From contig DJMH01000034.1 of assembly GCA_002435305.1 (NCBI GenBank), forward strand, positions 5,140 to 21,782: a DNA stretch of 16,643 bases, read 5' to 3'. The position numbers and the translations under genes are program-made. The notes below the pieces were generated by a model. The model worked only from the letters and a program-made list of their open reading frames with translations. It searched no databases and was not told the origin of the DNA. This document shows positions 6,565 through 15,058 of this stretch, in pieces. The DNA comes from Dehalococcoidia bacterium UBA6495 (GTDB lineage: Bacteria; Chloroflexota; Dehalococcoidia; Lucifugimonadales; UBA826). Each line of letters begins with the position of its first letter. Within the stretch, counting starts at the first letter, position 1.

Positions 6565-6696
6565 TTAGTCCTCCTGACATGATAAATATTCAATACCTGT
6601 TCTAGGATATCAAATATTGTCATATGATTAGATCGCTGGGCCCCTTGTAGTAGTAACCTTTGAGTCGTTGTATACTAAATATATCTAACTGTCGCA
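6565..6696. promoter_or_regulatory. Divergent promoter region between ispH and the aminotransferase gene
   Basis: These 132 bases must start both operons. For the plus-strand genes, TATACT (6671-6676) is a good -10 box; the best -35 upstream (TTGTAG, 6645-6650) is at a poor spacing of 20. A start from it would leave only about 14 bases before the first ATG, so a nearly leaderless mRNA is possible. The ispH side has a clear Shine-Dalgarno but no obvious promoter boxes. No operator was recognised. Confidence 0.35.
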
Positions 6697-7881
6697 ATGG
6701 AGATTCCACCCCATATGAAATTAGCTCAGCGGATGAGTCGCCTTGGAACAGAAACAGCATTCGAAGTCCTAGTAAAAGCGCAACAGTTAGAAGCCAAAGG
6801 AAGACATATCATTCATCTCGAAATCGGGGAGCCTGATTTTGAGACCCCTACCAACATCGTAGAAGCTGGCAAGCAGGCTTTGTCTGATGGATTTACCTCA
6901 TATAACCCTTCTCCTGGATACGATGATTTAAAAGAATCGATAGCAAAAGATATATCGAAGAGCAGGAGTATCAACGTCAAAAAAGAAAACGTGATTGTCA
7001 CCCCAGGTGGTAAGCCAATAATGTTTTTCATAATAATGGCGATGATAGAAAATGGGGATGAAGTGCTTTACCCGAACCCCGGGTTCCCAATTTATGAATC
7101 AATGATTAAATTTTGCGGTGGGACGGCGGTACCAGTGAGGCTTGGTGAGGAAAACTCCTTCAATTTAGACATTAAAGAGGTGGAAACCCAGATATCCGAA
7201 AAAACAAAACTGATGATTGTTAATTCTCCTAATAACCCATGTGGAAGCGTGATAGAAAAAAAAGATTTAGAAGCTTTATCGAAACTAGCCAAGGAAAATG
7301 ACATTACAGTTTTATCTGATGAAATATACTCACGCTTCCTATACGAAGGAACGCACCACAGTATCGCAAGTTTCCCTGACATGATAGGTAGAACAATAAT
7401 CCTCGACGGCTACTCTAAAACTTACGCTATGACAGGTTGGAGAATCGGTTACGGTATCTTTCCAGAAGACTTGGTTGAACCTATATCGCGGTTAGTGACC
7501 AATAGCGTGTCATGCACGGCCAGTTTCACCCAAAGAGCTGCTATTGAAGCAACAGAAGGGCCTCAAGAAGATTCAATATTGATGGTTGAAGAATTCAAAA
7601 AGAGAAGGTCTATAGTGGTAGAAGGATTAAATAAAATCGACGGTATAACATGCGCTGTACCCAAAGGTGCTTTTTATGCATTCCCCAACGTGGAGGGAAC
7701 CGGTATGACTAGCTCTGAATTTGCTAATAGGGTTCTAGAAGAAGCCGGTGTAGCCGTGTTGGCGGGAGAATCATTTGGTGAATACGGCAACGGTTACATA
7801 AGAATATCCTTTGCAAACTCAACAGAAAACCTACTTCAAGCCATCGATAGAATACGCAAATTCGTAGAATATAAAACCTAA
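6697..7881 (+). CDS. PLP-dependent class I/II aminotransferase (aspartate aminotransferase-like)
   Basis: A fold-type I aminotransferase (394 aa) that moves an amino group between an amino acid and a 2-oxo acid. Visible landmarks: GEPDF (44-48), Tyr70 region TSYNPSPG, PNPGFPIY (126-133), Asn180 in NNPCG, Asp208 and Tyr211 in SDEIYSRF, the PLP lysine Lys241 in SKTYAMTGWRIGYG, and the carboxylate-binding Arg in YIRISFA near residue 372. This matches the subgroup I-gamma 'AspC' of thermophiles and Chloroflexota; the PGGKPIMFF block replaces the commoner G-x-x-A/Q. Specificity is not readable. A second ATG at 6715 (Met7), with GGAG 12 bases before it, is an alternative start; the first has no Shine-Dalgarno. 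It heads a run of four plus-strand metabolic genes. Confidence 0.92.
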   Translation: MEIPPHMKLAQRMSRLGTETAFEVLVKAQQLEAKGRHIIHLEIGEPDFETPTNIVEAGKQALSDGFTSYNPSPGYDDLKESIAKDISKSRSINVKKENVIVTPGGKPIMFFIIMAMIENGDEVLYPNPGFPIYESMIKFCGGTAVPVRLGEENSFNLDIKEVETQISEKTKLMIVNSPNNPCGSVIEKKDLEALSKLAKENDITVLSDEIYSRFLYEGTHHSIASFPDMIGRTIILDGYSKTYAMTGWRIGYGIFPEDLVEPISRLVTNSVSCTASFTQRAAIEATEGPQEDSILMVEEFKKRRSIVVEGLNKIDGITCAVPKGAFYAFPNVEGTGMTSSEFANRVLEEAGVAVLAGESFGEYGNGYIRISFANSTENLLQAIDRIRKFVEYKT

Positions 7882-7952
7882 ATCAGCACCGATTACAGTA
7901 GAATAGCTTCCATATATTTTATTTACATTTATGTTGATGGATCATACTAGAA

Positions 7953-9653
7953 TTGGCTACCCTACGTTTAGCATTAGCTCAGATCAACCCTACAGTAGGT
8001 GACTTAGGTCATAACAGTGACCTCATCATTCACCATATAGAGAAAGCAGAGCAGGAAGGAATTGACATTATCGCTTTCCCAGAGTTGGCTGTGACTGGAT
8101 ATCCGCCAGAAGATCTGTTACTTAAACACGATTTCATAAAAGACAACATGGATGCTGCCGAAAGAATATCTCGATCTGCGGGTGAAATAACGGCTATATT
8201 CGGGTTTGCAGAACGTGTAGAAGGCAAAATTTACAATTCTGCAGCAATAGCTAGCAATCATGAAATCGTTGCTAGCTATCAAAAGATACATTTGCCGAAT
8301 TACGGAGTGTTTGATGAAAAACGTTATTTCATCGAGGGGTCTGATGCCCCCGTATACGATTTAGGCCAGGTGCGGTTTGGGGTAAATATATGTGAAGATA
8401 TTTGGTTTTCACCCGGACCAAGTGATACCCAGAGTGCCAATGGGGCATCTTTGATTATCAATATCAATGGTTCCCCCTTCAGCTTGGGAAAAAGATCTCA
8501 AAGAGAAGAAGTCTTGATCGAAAGAGCAAAAAGCAATGGTATCTTCATCGCATATATAAACATGGTTGGAGGGCAAGATGAACTTGTATTTGATGGAGGT
8601 AGCCTAATAGTTGATCCTAAAGGCCACATACTCATGAGAGCCAATCAATTCGAAGAAAATACATATATTTATGAAATTGATCTTCCAACATATAAGCCCA
8701 GCATCACATCGGAATCGATTAACGGGTTAACCCAGGTGACCTTACCAGGGTCAATAAAGGAAGGCTCGCCTAATGTTTCATCAATTCCACTTAGTATCAT
8801 GGATCAGAAGGAAGAAATTTACAGAGCCCTGGTACTAGGGACACGAGATTACGTAAGAAAATGTGGATTCTCTAAGGCTCTAATTGCTCTATCGGGAGGT
8901 ATTGATTCTAGTTTGGTTGCTGCAATTGCAGTAGAGGCTTTAGGTTCGGAAAATGTGAAAGGGGTATCTTTACCTTCCAAATTTTCCTCCATGGGGAGCA
9001 AAGTTGATGCCAAACAACTAGCTGACAATCTAGAAATACGAATGGACACGATTCAAATTGAGGAAATTCTTCAATCCATGGAAAAAGGTCTCAATGATCA
9101 ATTTCAAGGAACCCAATGGGGGGTCGCCGAGGAAAATCTCCAATCTAGAATCAGAGGCAATATAATGATGGCATTATCTAATAAATTCGGGTTTCTAGTA
9201 TTAACTACCGGAAATAAAAGTGAAATGGCCGTTGGATATGCAACCATTTATGGTGACATGGCAGGAGGATTCTCAGTAATAAAAGATTTACCCAAAGGTA
9301 TGGTGTACGAAATTTGCCACTATATTAATATGAAACATGGATACGATTTAATTCCCAATTCCGTCTTAATCAAACCTCCTAGCGCGGAATTGAAACCTGA
9401 TCAAAAGGATTCAGATACTCTACCTGATTACGATATCTTGGACGCTATCTTGGAAAAATATATAGAACAAGATCTTGGAATTGATGAGATTTTAAATATT
9501 GGATTTGATCCTGGCACTGTGGCAGAAATATTGAACCTTGTAGACATGAATGAGTACAAGAGACGTCAATCAGCTCCAGGTATCAAAATAACTTCTAAGA
9601 ACTTCGGTAGAGATCGTAGAATGCCTATTTCCAACAAATATCGACCGTATTAA
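7953..9653 (+). CDS. nadE: NAD+ synthetase, glutamine-dependent
   Basis: Makes NAD+ from nicotinic acid adenine dinucleotide, ATP and glutamine. The N-terminal nitrilase-type glutaminase (about 1-265) has the Glu44 (FPELAVTGYPPEDLL), Lys111 (YQKIHLPNYGVFDE) and Cys147 (VNICEDIW) triad. The C-terminal synthetase (about 285-566) has the ATP P-loop SGGIDSS (314-320), TTGNKSEMAVGYATIYGD and the C-terminal KITSKNFGRDRRMPI. The 566 residues fit the two-domain bacterial form. The start is TTG: the frame has a TGA 16-18 bases upstream and no ATG or GTG between. No Shine-Dalgarno is visible. The gap to the aminotransferase gene is 71 bases, so a separate promoter is possible. Confidence 0.96.
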   Translation: MATLRLALAQINPTVGDLGHNSDLIIHHIEKAEQEGIDIIAFPELAVTGYPPEDLLLKHDFIKDNMDAAERISRSAGEITAIFGFAERVEGKIYNSAAIASNHEIVASYQKIHLPNYGVFDEKRYFIEGSDAPVYDLGQVRFGVNICEDIWFSPGPSDTQSANGASLIININGSPFSLGKRSQREEVLIERAKSNGIFIAYINMVGGQDELVFDGGSLIVDPKGHILMRANQFEENTYIYEIDLPTYKPSITSESINGLTQVTLPGSIKEGSPNVSSIPLSIMDQKEEIYRALVLGTRDYVRKCGFSKALIALSGGIDSSLVAAIAVEALGSENVKGVSLPSKFSSMGSKVDAKQLADNLEIRMDTIQIEEILQSMEKGLNDQFQGTQWGVAEENLQSRIRGNIMMALSNKFGFLVLTTGNKSEMAVGYATIYGDMAGGFSVIKDLPKGMVYEICHYINMKHGYDLIPNSVLIKPPSAELKPDQKDSDTLPDYDILDAILEKYIEQDLGIDEILNIGFDPGTVAEILNLVDMNEYKRRQSAPGIKITSKNFGRDRRMPISNKYRPY

Positions 9654-9707
9654 ATACATATATTAGTATTGCTGCGGCAAGTAGATTCTATAAATAAGAG
9701 TTTAAAC

Positions 9708-10787
9708 ATGATTAGAAAAGAACGACTCGTACAAACATTTTGCGATATAGCAAAAATTGATAGCCCTTCAGGTGAAGAAGAAAATATGGCCATCAATATT
9801 TCCTCCCGATTGGAAACATTAGGTTTTGAAACAATGAGGGACGCATATGGAAACCTAGTTGCGTCGGACGGACGGCCAGATCCAATCCTCCTTTCAGCCC
9901 ATTTGGACACAGTAGAACCAGGAAGGGGAATAAAACCATCTATAGAAGGCGACAGGATTGTGTCAGATGGAACCACTATTTTGGGAGGAGATTGTAAGGC
10001 TGGAGTATCGGCCATTCTTGAAGCCTTAGAATCGATTATAGAAGACGGGGTTGAATATCATCCAGTAGAACTTGCCTTTACAAGAGAGGAAGAAATAGGA
10101 CTGGTAGGGGCTCGCAACCTAGACTTCAATTTAATAACTGCCAAAGAAGCGATCGTATTTGATGGAGAGGGACCGGTAAACCAAATAACCGCATCAAGTC
10201 CAACCTATGTAGGATTTGATATAGAAATCACCGGCAGAGCTGCTCACGCAGGAGTAGAGCCGGAAAAAGGTCTTTCTTCGATTAAAATAGCCTCAGAAAT
10301 TATCACACGGCTGCCACAGGGGAGATTGGATGAAAATACAACAATGAATGTGGGAACTATTGAAGGTGGGACGGTCAGGAATGCGGTACCCGAGACAACT
10401 ACAATTCGCGGTGAATTTCGTAGTACAAGTATAGAAAACTTAGATGGATTAAGAGTCCAAATAACAGACGTCGTAAAAGAAGTAGAAAAACTATTCCCTG
10501 AAGCGACAATAGATAACCATTTACACGTAGAGTTTGAAACTTATACCTTGACGGACGATGATCCAGCCACAATGAGAGTCAAGGAAACCTTAAAAGGCCT
10601 TGGATTAGAACCAAGCATGAAACCATCGGGAGGCGGAACAGACGGTAACGTATTTAGGCTGAATGGAATTAGCTCAGTGGTAGTGGGTATGGCAGACCAC
10701 GGCATGCATACAGTGCGAGAGTACGTAACAATCCCTGATTTGGTAGACGCGGCGCATCTTTGTGAAGCTCTTTTGAGAACTAAATAA
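9708..10787 (+). CDS. PepT-like M20 family metallopeptidase
   Basis: A di-zinc aminopeptidase of the M20 family (359 aa), cytoplasmic, probably acting on small peptides. Metal ligands and catalytic residues are visible: His65 and Asp67 (SAHLDTV), Asp95 (GGDCKAG), the Glu pair 127-128 (TREEEIG), Asp152 (VFDGEG) and the late His in MADHGMHT. The dimerisation domain lies around residues 165-275 (TGRAAHAGVEPEKG, MNVGTIEGGTVRNAVPE). The length fits the 'PepT-like' group better than tripeptidase T (about 410). The usual GADDKAG reads GGDCKAG, with Cys96 in place of the second Asp. I chose the ATG at 9708 (AAGAG upstream) over an in-frame TTG at 9669, whose 13 extra residues match nothing. Confidence 0.9.
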   Translation: MIRKERLVQTFCDIAKIDSPSGEEENMAINISSRLETLGFETMRDAYGNLVASDGRPDPILLSAHLDTVEPGRGIKPSIEGDRIVSDGTTILGGDCKAGVSAILEALESIIEDGVEYHPVELAFTREEEIGLVGARNLDFNLITAKEAIVFDGEGPVNQITASSPTYVGFDIEITGRAAHAGVEPEKGLSSIKIASEIITRLPQGRLDENTTMNVGTIEGGTVRNAVPETTTIRGEFRSTSIENLDGLRVQITDVVKEVEKLFPEATIDNHLHVEFETYTLTDDDPATMRVKETLKGLGLEPSMKPSGGGTDGNVFRLNGISSVVVGMADHGMHTVREYVTIPDLVDAAHLCEALLRTK

Positions 10788-10805
10788 TATGTTTGGGTCC
10801 TATGT

Positions 10806-12101
10806 ATGAAAATAGAATTAGCATATGGCAAAAGAGGTCTAACTATTGATCTGCCCGGTGATCAAACTTCAATAATTGAACCTCAATTTATACCGGGATT
10901 GCCAGACGAACTAGGGGCTATAAGAGCAGCACTACGAAATCCCATTGGAACCCTCCCTCTCCGGAAATCCATAGAACCCGGACAAAATATAGGAATAAGT
11001 GTTTGTGACATAACCCGGCCTATGCCCAGCAAAATAATTTTGCCTGTTATTTTAAATGAGCTAAAACATATCCATCCATCAAACATTACCATCTTTATTG
11101 CAACAGGAACTCACCGTAAAAACACTCATTCCGAATTATTATCCATGTTAGGCGAACAACCCATGGGCGGTGGCTATAATATTGTAAATCACGACGCTTT
11201 CAATCGAGATAACCTAACGGAGATAGGAGTCACTAAAAAAAATATTCCAATACTTCTAAACTCTGATTGGATAAAAAAGGATTTCAAGATTACCACTGGA
11301 TTTGTGGAACCTCATTTTTTTGCTGGATTCAGCGGTGGGCCAAAAATGATTGCCCCGGGATTGGCTGGGTTTGAAACCATTATGAAGCTTCACGATTCAG
11401 ACATGATTAGCAACCCCAATTCAAAATGGGGAATAACCCACGGAAACCCTATACACGATTCCATAAGAGAAATTGCCACGCTGTTCCCTTCAGATTTCAC
11501 TTTAGATGTCACTATCAATAAACATCGTAAAATAACGAGTGTTTACGCTGGGGAAATGTTTCAGGTTCATAAGGCGGCATGTGAATTCGCTCATTTCACC
11601 GCCATGAGAGAGGTCCCTGAACCATTTGACATAGTTGTCACCACCAACAGTGGATACCCTTTAGATATGAACTTATACCAGGCTGTGAAAGGGATGTCTG
11701 CTGCCCACCAAATTGTAAAAAAAGATGGGAGCATTATATGCGCTGCTGAGTGCTCAGATGGCATACCAAATCACGGTTCTTATGGTGAAATACTCAAATC
11801 ACAAGCATCACCACAATCACTTATTGATATGATTGAATCCTCAGATTATCAGAAACATGATCAATGGCAGGTTCAAATACAGGCCTCAATACAAATGGAA
11901 AATGATGTGTATTTAAAGTCAGATAACCTATCTATAGACCAGATTGTTGGGGCTCACCTTCTCCCAGTAGATGATGTTTCAATGAAGGTGTCTGAACTAC
12001 TTTCTCAAAAGTATCCAAACGGAACGGTGTGTGTGCTACCTGAGGGGCCTCAGACTATCCCCTTTCTGAGTGGAGTAGGTAGGGGCGCACCATATAAATA
12101 G
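10806..12101 (+). CDS. larA: LarA-family nickel-pincer enzyme (lactate racemase-like)
   Basis: LarA-type enzymes racemise or epimerise 2-hydroxy acids with the nickel-pincer nucleotide cofactor. All residues I recall from the Lactiplantibacillus plantarum enzyme are found at matching spacing: Asp68 and Arg71 (CDITRPMPS), His103 (ATGTHRK), His170 and Lys180 (EPHFFAGFSGGPK), His196 (16 after the cofactor lysine) and Gln292/Lys295 (LYQAVKGM). Lys180 is the lysine that binds the cofactor. Length 431 is typical. The substrate may not be lactate, since the family is broad. No larB, larC or larE for making the cofactor lies in the window. The gene starts 18 bases after the peptidase stop, with no good Shine-Dalgarno, and ends convergent to rplL with no clear terminator. 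Confidence 0.9.
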   Translation: MKIELAYGKRGLTIDLPGDQTSIIEPQFIPGLPDELGAIRAALRNPIGTLPLRKSIEPGQNIGISVCDITRPMPSKIILPVILNELKHIHPSNITIFIATGTHRKNTHSELLSMLGEQPMGGGYNIVNHDAFNRDNLTEIGVTKKNIPILLNSDWIKKDFKITTGFVEPHFFAGFSGGPKMIAPGLAGFETIMKLHDSDMISNPNSKWGITHGNPIHDSIREIATLFPSDFTLDVTINKHRKITSVYAGEMFQVHKAACEFAHFTAMREVPEPFDIVVTTNSGYPLDMNLYQAVKGMSAAHQIVKKDGSIICAAECSDGIPNHGSYGEILKSQASPQSLIDMIESSDYQKHDQWQVQIQASIQMENDVYLKSDNLSIDQIVGAHLLPVDDVSMKVSELLSQKYPNGTVCVLPEGPQTIPFLSGVGRGAPYK

Positions 12102-12148
12102 ATCCGGCCCTACTACCCGTTAAAACCATCTACAACATTCAGTCTGTC

Positions 12149-12541
12149 TCAAAGTAATTCTACTACGGCCCCAGCTTCTTCAAGTTCTTTCTTTAGGTTA
12201 TCCGCTTCTTCCTTACCAACCGCTTCCTTGACCGCAACAGGAGCACTTTCTACGAGGTCTTTTGCTTCCTTTAACCCTAGTGAGGTAGCAGCTCTCACTG
12301 CCTTGATGACGTTAATTTTATTTTCGCCAATCTCTTTGAGGTTAATAGTGAATGCGTCTTTTTCCTCTTCAGCAGCCTCTCCGGAATCCCCAGAGGTTGT
12401 AGGTGCGACGGCAACCGCCACAGGTGCAGCCGCGGCAGCACTAACCCCAAACTCCTCTTCAAGATCTTTGACCAATCCAGCCAGCTCTATAACAGGTAAT
12501 TCCTTTATAGCCTCTAGAATTTCATCTTTAGATAAAGCCAT
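12149..12541 (-). CDS. rplL: 50S ribosomal protein bL12 (L7/L12)
   Basis: The flexible stalk protein of the large subunit recruits elongation factors. The N-terminal dimer domain (about 1-33), a long Ala/Val/Pro-rich hinge with an acidic stretch (34-62) and the C-terminal factor-binding domain (63-130; [29 protein letters not shown]) are complete. The 130 residues are slightly longer than the usual 120-128, due to the hinge. It is the last gene of the block, 41 bases after rplJ; no hairpin terminator was found in the 47 bases before larA. Confidence 0.98.
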   Translation of the reverse strand: MALSKDEILEAIKELPVIELAGLVKDLEEEFGVSAAAAAPVAVAVAPTTSGDSGEAAEEEKDAFTINLKEIGENKINVIKAVRAATSLGLKEAKDLVESAPVAVKEAVGKEEADNLKKELEEAGAVVELL

Positions 12542-12582
12542 AACTAATACTCTCCTAACTATTTATTAATTTACGTTTCTTC

Positions 12583-13134
12583 CTAGGAAATCTGTTGAAC
12601 ACGACTGTTCAGCACATTTACCAAACCACTAGATGGGAAATTCAGGGACCTAGCCAACCTAACTAGCGGGTTATTCAACACATGAACTAATCCGGCCAAT
12701 TGTCCATGCAATTGCCCAACCAACTTCGCCGCTAATTCTTCTTTACCAGGTAAAGCGGCCAGCTCTTTCAGCTGATCCGAGGAAAGAGTCTGATCGCCAA
12801 TCAAAGCATTCCTTATTTTTAATTCTACTCCTGAATCTTGGACATATTTAGTGATTACCTTGGCAGGAATTTGCTCATCTCCATAGCCAAAGGCTATTGC
12901 CGTCGTGCCATCGATGAGATCTTTAATAGCCGGCATTTCAGCCTGATCTGCAGCGATTTTAAATAGGGTGTTTTTAACAACTTTGTACTTGATTCCGTTC
13001 TCTCTTAAAGTTGTTCTAAATTCACTCATCTCCGATACATTCAATCCCGAATAATCAGTCGATATGGCTATCGTGCAGCCCTTCATAGCTTCCATAAGTG
13101 AATCTACATCTTGTGCCTTTCTGTCAGTAGGCAT
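12583..13134 (-). CDS. rplJ: 50S ribosomal protein uL10
   Basis: Base of the ribosomal stalk: it binds 23S rRNA with its N-terminal domain and bL12 dimers with its C-terminal helix. The rRNA-binding start (VDSLMEAMKGCTIAISTDYSGLNVSEMSEFR, VVKNTLFKIAA) and the region GLVHVLNNPLVRLARSLN before the tail are recognisable. 183 residues. GGAG lies six bases before the ATG. It sits right after an attenuator-bearing leader, through which uL10 or the uL10-bL12 complex is known to control its own mRNA in other bacteria. Confidence 0.97.
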   Translation of the reverse strand: MPTDRKAQDVDSLMEAMKGCTIAISTDYSGLNVSEMSEFRTTLRENGIKYKVVKNTLFKIAADQAEMPAIKDLIDGTTAIAFGYGDEQIPAKVITKYVQDSGVELKIRNALIGDQTLSSDQLKELAALPGKEELAAKLVGQLHGQLAGLVHVLNNPLVRLARSLNFPSSGLVNVLNSRVQQIS

Positions 13135-13172
13135 ATCTATCTCCGAAAAATTTAGTTAAAACTTCAACTAGC

Positions 13173-13198
13173 AAAAAAAAACCCGGCCACAGCCGGGT
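13173..13198 (-). terminator. Intrinsic terminator/attenuator between rplA and rplJ
   Basis: Read on the minus strand, CCCGGC pairs with GCCGGG around a TGTG loop (13182-13197), extended by one A-T pair, and is followed by nine T. It is a textbook rho-independent terminator placed inside the operon, 38 bases before rplJ. So it most likely works as an attenuator that part of the transcription passes, setting the amount of rplJ-rplL relative to rplK-rplA. Confidence 0.85.
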
Positions 13199-13286
13199 CG
13201 ATTAAATCAGCAAATTTGCTAACAGCCCGCCTGTGCAGGCTAATTTTTAATCTGAATATCAGAGCCCGCAGTCTATGGCAATGAAG
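13199..13286 (-). promoter_or_regulatory. Ribosomal protein L10 leader (autoregulatory RNA)
   Basis: The minus-strand RNA between rplA and the attenuator carries the L10-leader hallmark CAUAGACUGCGGG close to the 5' end. Its GCGGGCU pairs with the later AGCCUGC (seven pairs, one G-U) to close an A/U-rich internal stretch. It is followed by ACAGGCGGGCUG and by a perfect 12-base palindrome AGCAAATTTGCT (13209-13220). Leaders of this type bind uL10-bL12 in other bacteria. The exact switch between terminator and antiterminator is inferred. Confidence 0.65.
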
Positions 13287-14000
13287 TCATTCTACTCTAA
13301 GAGACATAATCCCCGCAATATCTATGGGAACACTAGGTCCCATTGTTGAGGTTAAAAAGGCGGACCTTAAAAACTGTCCTTTTACTCCAGACGGCCGGCC
13401 ACGAAGTATAGTATCAACCAAGGTAGTTAGGTTTTCCATCAACTGATCTTCATCAAAACTAGCTTTCCCAATCGGTGCATGAATCAAGGCGCTTTTGTCC
13501 AATCTAAACTCAACCCGGCCTTTCTTTGCCTCTCCTATTGCCCTAGGTATGTCTTCTGCCGAAACTACTGTCCCTGTTCTAGGGTTAGGCATCAGGCCCC
13601 TGCGCCCAAGAATTCTGCCTAACTTACTTATCTTTCCCATCATATCGGGTGTGGCAATGGATACATCAAAGTCAAGCCAACCATTCTCTATCTCGGCTAT
13701 AACATCGTCATTACCGACATGATCTGCACCGGCCTGTTTTGCACTCTCTATCGTATCTCCTTGGCAAAAAACCAAAGTGCGAATTTCCTTACCAACACCG
13801 TGTGGAAGCAAAGCTATTCCTCTAACCATCTGCTCAGCATGCCTGGGGTCCGCACCCGTCCTTAAATGCAATTCCACAGTCTCATCAAATTTGGCGGTGG
13901 CATTTCTTTTTGTAATAGAAACAGCCTCTTTGGGATCATATGGCGATTCCGGATCAATCTCCGCTATTGCCGTATCATATCTTTTACCGCGCTTGGACAT
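13287..14000 (-). CDS. rplA: 50S ribosomal protein uL1
   Basis: Binds 23S rRNA at the L1 stalk near the E site. KRYDTAIAEIDPESPYDPKEAV, the typical MSKRGKRY start, LPHGVGK, the GRILGRRGLMPNPRTGTV block (about 147-165) and FRLDKSALIHAPIGKASF are intact. 237 residues, close to the usual 229-235. AAGGAA lies six bases before the ATG. It is the second gene of the rplKA pair, 36 bases after rplK. Confidence 0.98.
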   Translation of the reverse strand: MSKRGKRYDTAIAEIDPESPYDPKEAVSITKRNATAKFDETVELHLRTGADPRHAEQMVRGIALLPHGVGKEIRTLVFCQGDTIESAKQAGADHVGNDDVIAEIENGWLDFDVSIATPDMMGKISKLGRILGRRGLMPNPRTGTVVSAEDIPRAIGEAKKGRVEFRLDKSALIHAPIGKASFDEDQLMENLTTLVDTILRGRPSGVKGQFLRSAFLTSTMGPSVPIDIAGIMSLRVE

Positions 14001-14036
14001 AATGAATTCCTTATACTGGGCTACATTAGAATCAGA

Positions 14037-14459
14037 TTATTCGACGACTATCCCCATACTTCGGGCAGTCCCCTCAATAATTTTCATGGCTCCTTCTACA
14101 TCCGCTGCATTGAGATCTTTTATCTTGGTCTCGGCAATTTCTTTAACTTTGCTGCGAGGTATAGTGGCCACTTTCTCTGCTAAAGGATTACTACTGCCTT
14201 TTGGAATTCCTGCCGCTTTTCTCAATAAGTCTGAGGCTGGTGGACTTTTGACTATGAAACTAAAGGATCTGTCCTCAAAAACCGTAATCTCGACAGGCAC
14301 TATAGCACCCGCCATAGAAGCAGTTTTCTCGTTGTACTCCTTTACAAATCCCATGATATTGACCCCGTGCTGTCCTAGTGCAGGGCCTACCGGGGGAGCT
14401 GGAGTAGCTTTGCCAGCTTCGATTTGCAGTTTTATCAATCCTATTACTTTTTTAGCCAA
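14037..14459 (-). CDS. rplK: 50S ribosomal protein uL11
   Basis: Part of the GTPase-associated centre of the large subunit. [21 protein letters not shown] (after the start) and the C-terminal rRNA-binding part ([31 protein letters not shown]) are typical; 140 residues is the normal size. The start codon is TTG (reading TTG-GCT-AAA-AAA), unusual for a ribosomal protein; AAGGAT lies about 11 bases upstream, which is far. It starts 18 bases after nusG. Confidence 0.97.
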   Translation of the reverse strand: MAKKVIGLIKLQIEAGKATPAPPVGPALGQHGVNIMGFVKEYNEKTASMAGAIVPVEITVFEDRSFSFIVKSPPASDLLRKAAGIPKGSSNPLAEKVATIPRSKVKEIAETKIKDLNAADVEGAMKIIEGTARSMGIVVE

Positions 14460-14477
14460 TGGAGAAATTTATCCTTA

Positions 14478-15038
14478 TTAAGTTTTTTCCACTTGCAGAA
14501 AATCGAGTTCAACAGGTGTCTCCCTGCCAAAAAACGATACTAGTACCTTTATTTTCAATCTATCGGGATATACTTCGTCAACAACTCCCATAAAGTCTAT
14601 AAACGGACCTTCAGTAACCCGGATAGTCTGCCCACTAGCAAAGCCCACTTTAATTCTGGGCTCATCTGACCGTATTTGATTAAGTATATGGTCGACCTCT
14701 TCTTGTTCTAATGGAACAGGCTTTGGTCGGTTATCACTTTCGTCCTCAGCTGATACAAATCCTGTTACTCCCGGAGTATTTCTGACCACAAACCAACTAT
14801 CGTCATCCATCTCCATTTGAACAAGAATATACCCTGGGAATATCTTCTTCAAATTAGTTTTTTTCTGGCCATCCTTATATTCCATCTCCTCTTCTGTAGG
14901 GACAATAACCTGAAAAATCTTGTCTTTAACATCCATAGTCAGGATACGCTGCTCAAGATTTTTTTTCACTCGATCTTCCTGACCAGAATAGGCATGTATT
15001 ATGTACCAGCGTCTGTTTTCTGTTTGTTCCTCAATCAT
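14478..15038 (-). CDS. nusG: Transcription termination/antitermination factor NusG
   Basis: Binds RNA polymerase and links it with ribosomes or Rho. The NGN domain (about 8-115; RRWYIIHAYSGQEDRVKKNL, FPGYILVQMEMDDDSWFVVRNTPGVTGFV) and the KOW domain (about 130-186; GQTIRVTEGPFIDFMGVVDEV, VSFFGRETPVELDFLQVEK) are complete. 186 residues, standard. It starts 20 bases after secE, as in most bacteria. Confidence 0.98.
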   Translation of the reverse strand: MIEEQTENRRWYIIHAYSGQEDRVKKNLEQRILTMDVKDKIFQVIVPTEEEMEYKDGQKKTNLKKIFPGYILVQMEMDDDSWFVVRNTPGVTGFVSAEDESDNRPKPVPLEQEEVDHILNQIRSDEPRIKVGFASGQTIRVTEGPFIDFMGVVDEVYPDRLKIKVLVSFFGRETPVELDFLQVEKT

Positions 15039-15058
15039 TGGTAATCACCATCCACCAT

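Noticed and set aside
13777..14481. Long plus-strand open frame of 234 codons
   Set aside because: It lies opposite rplA and rplK, whose sequences are fully conserved on the minus strand; it is a shadow frame.
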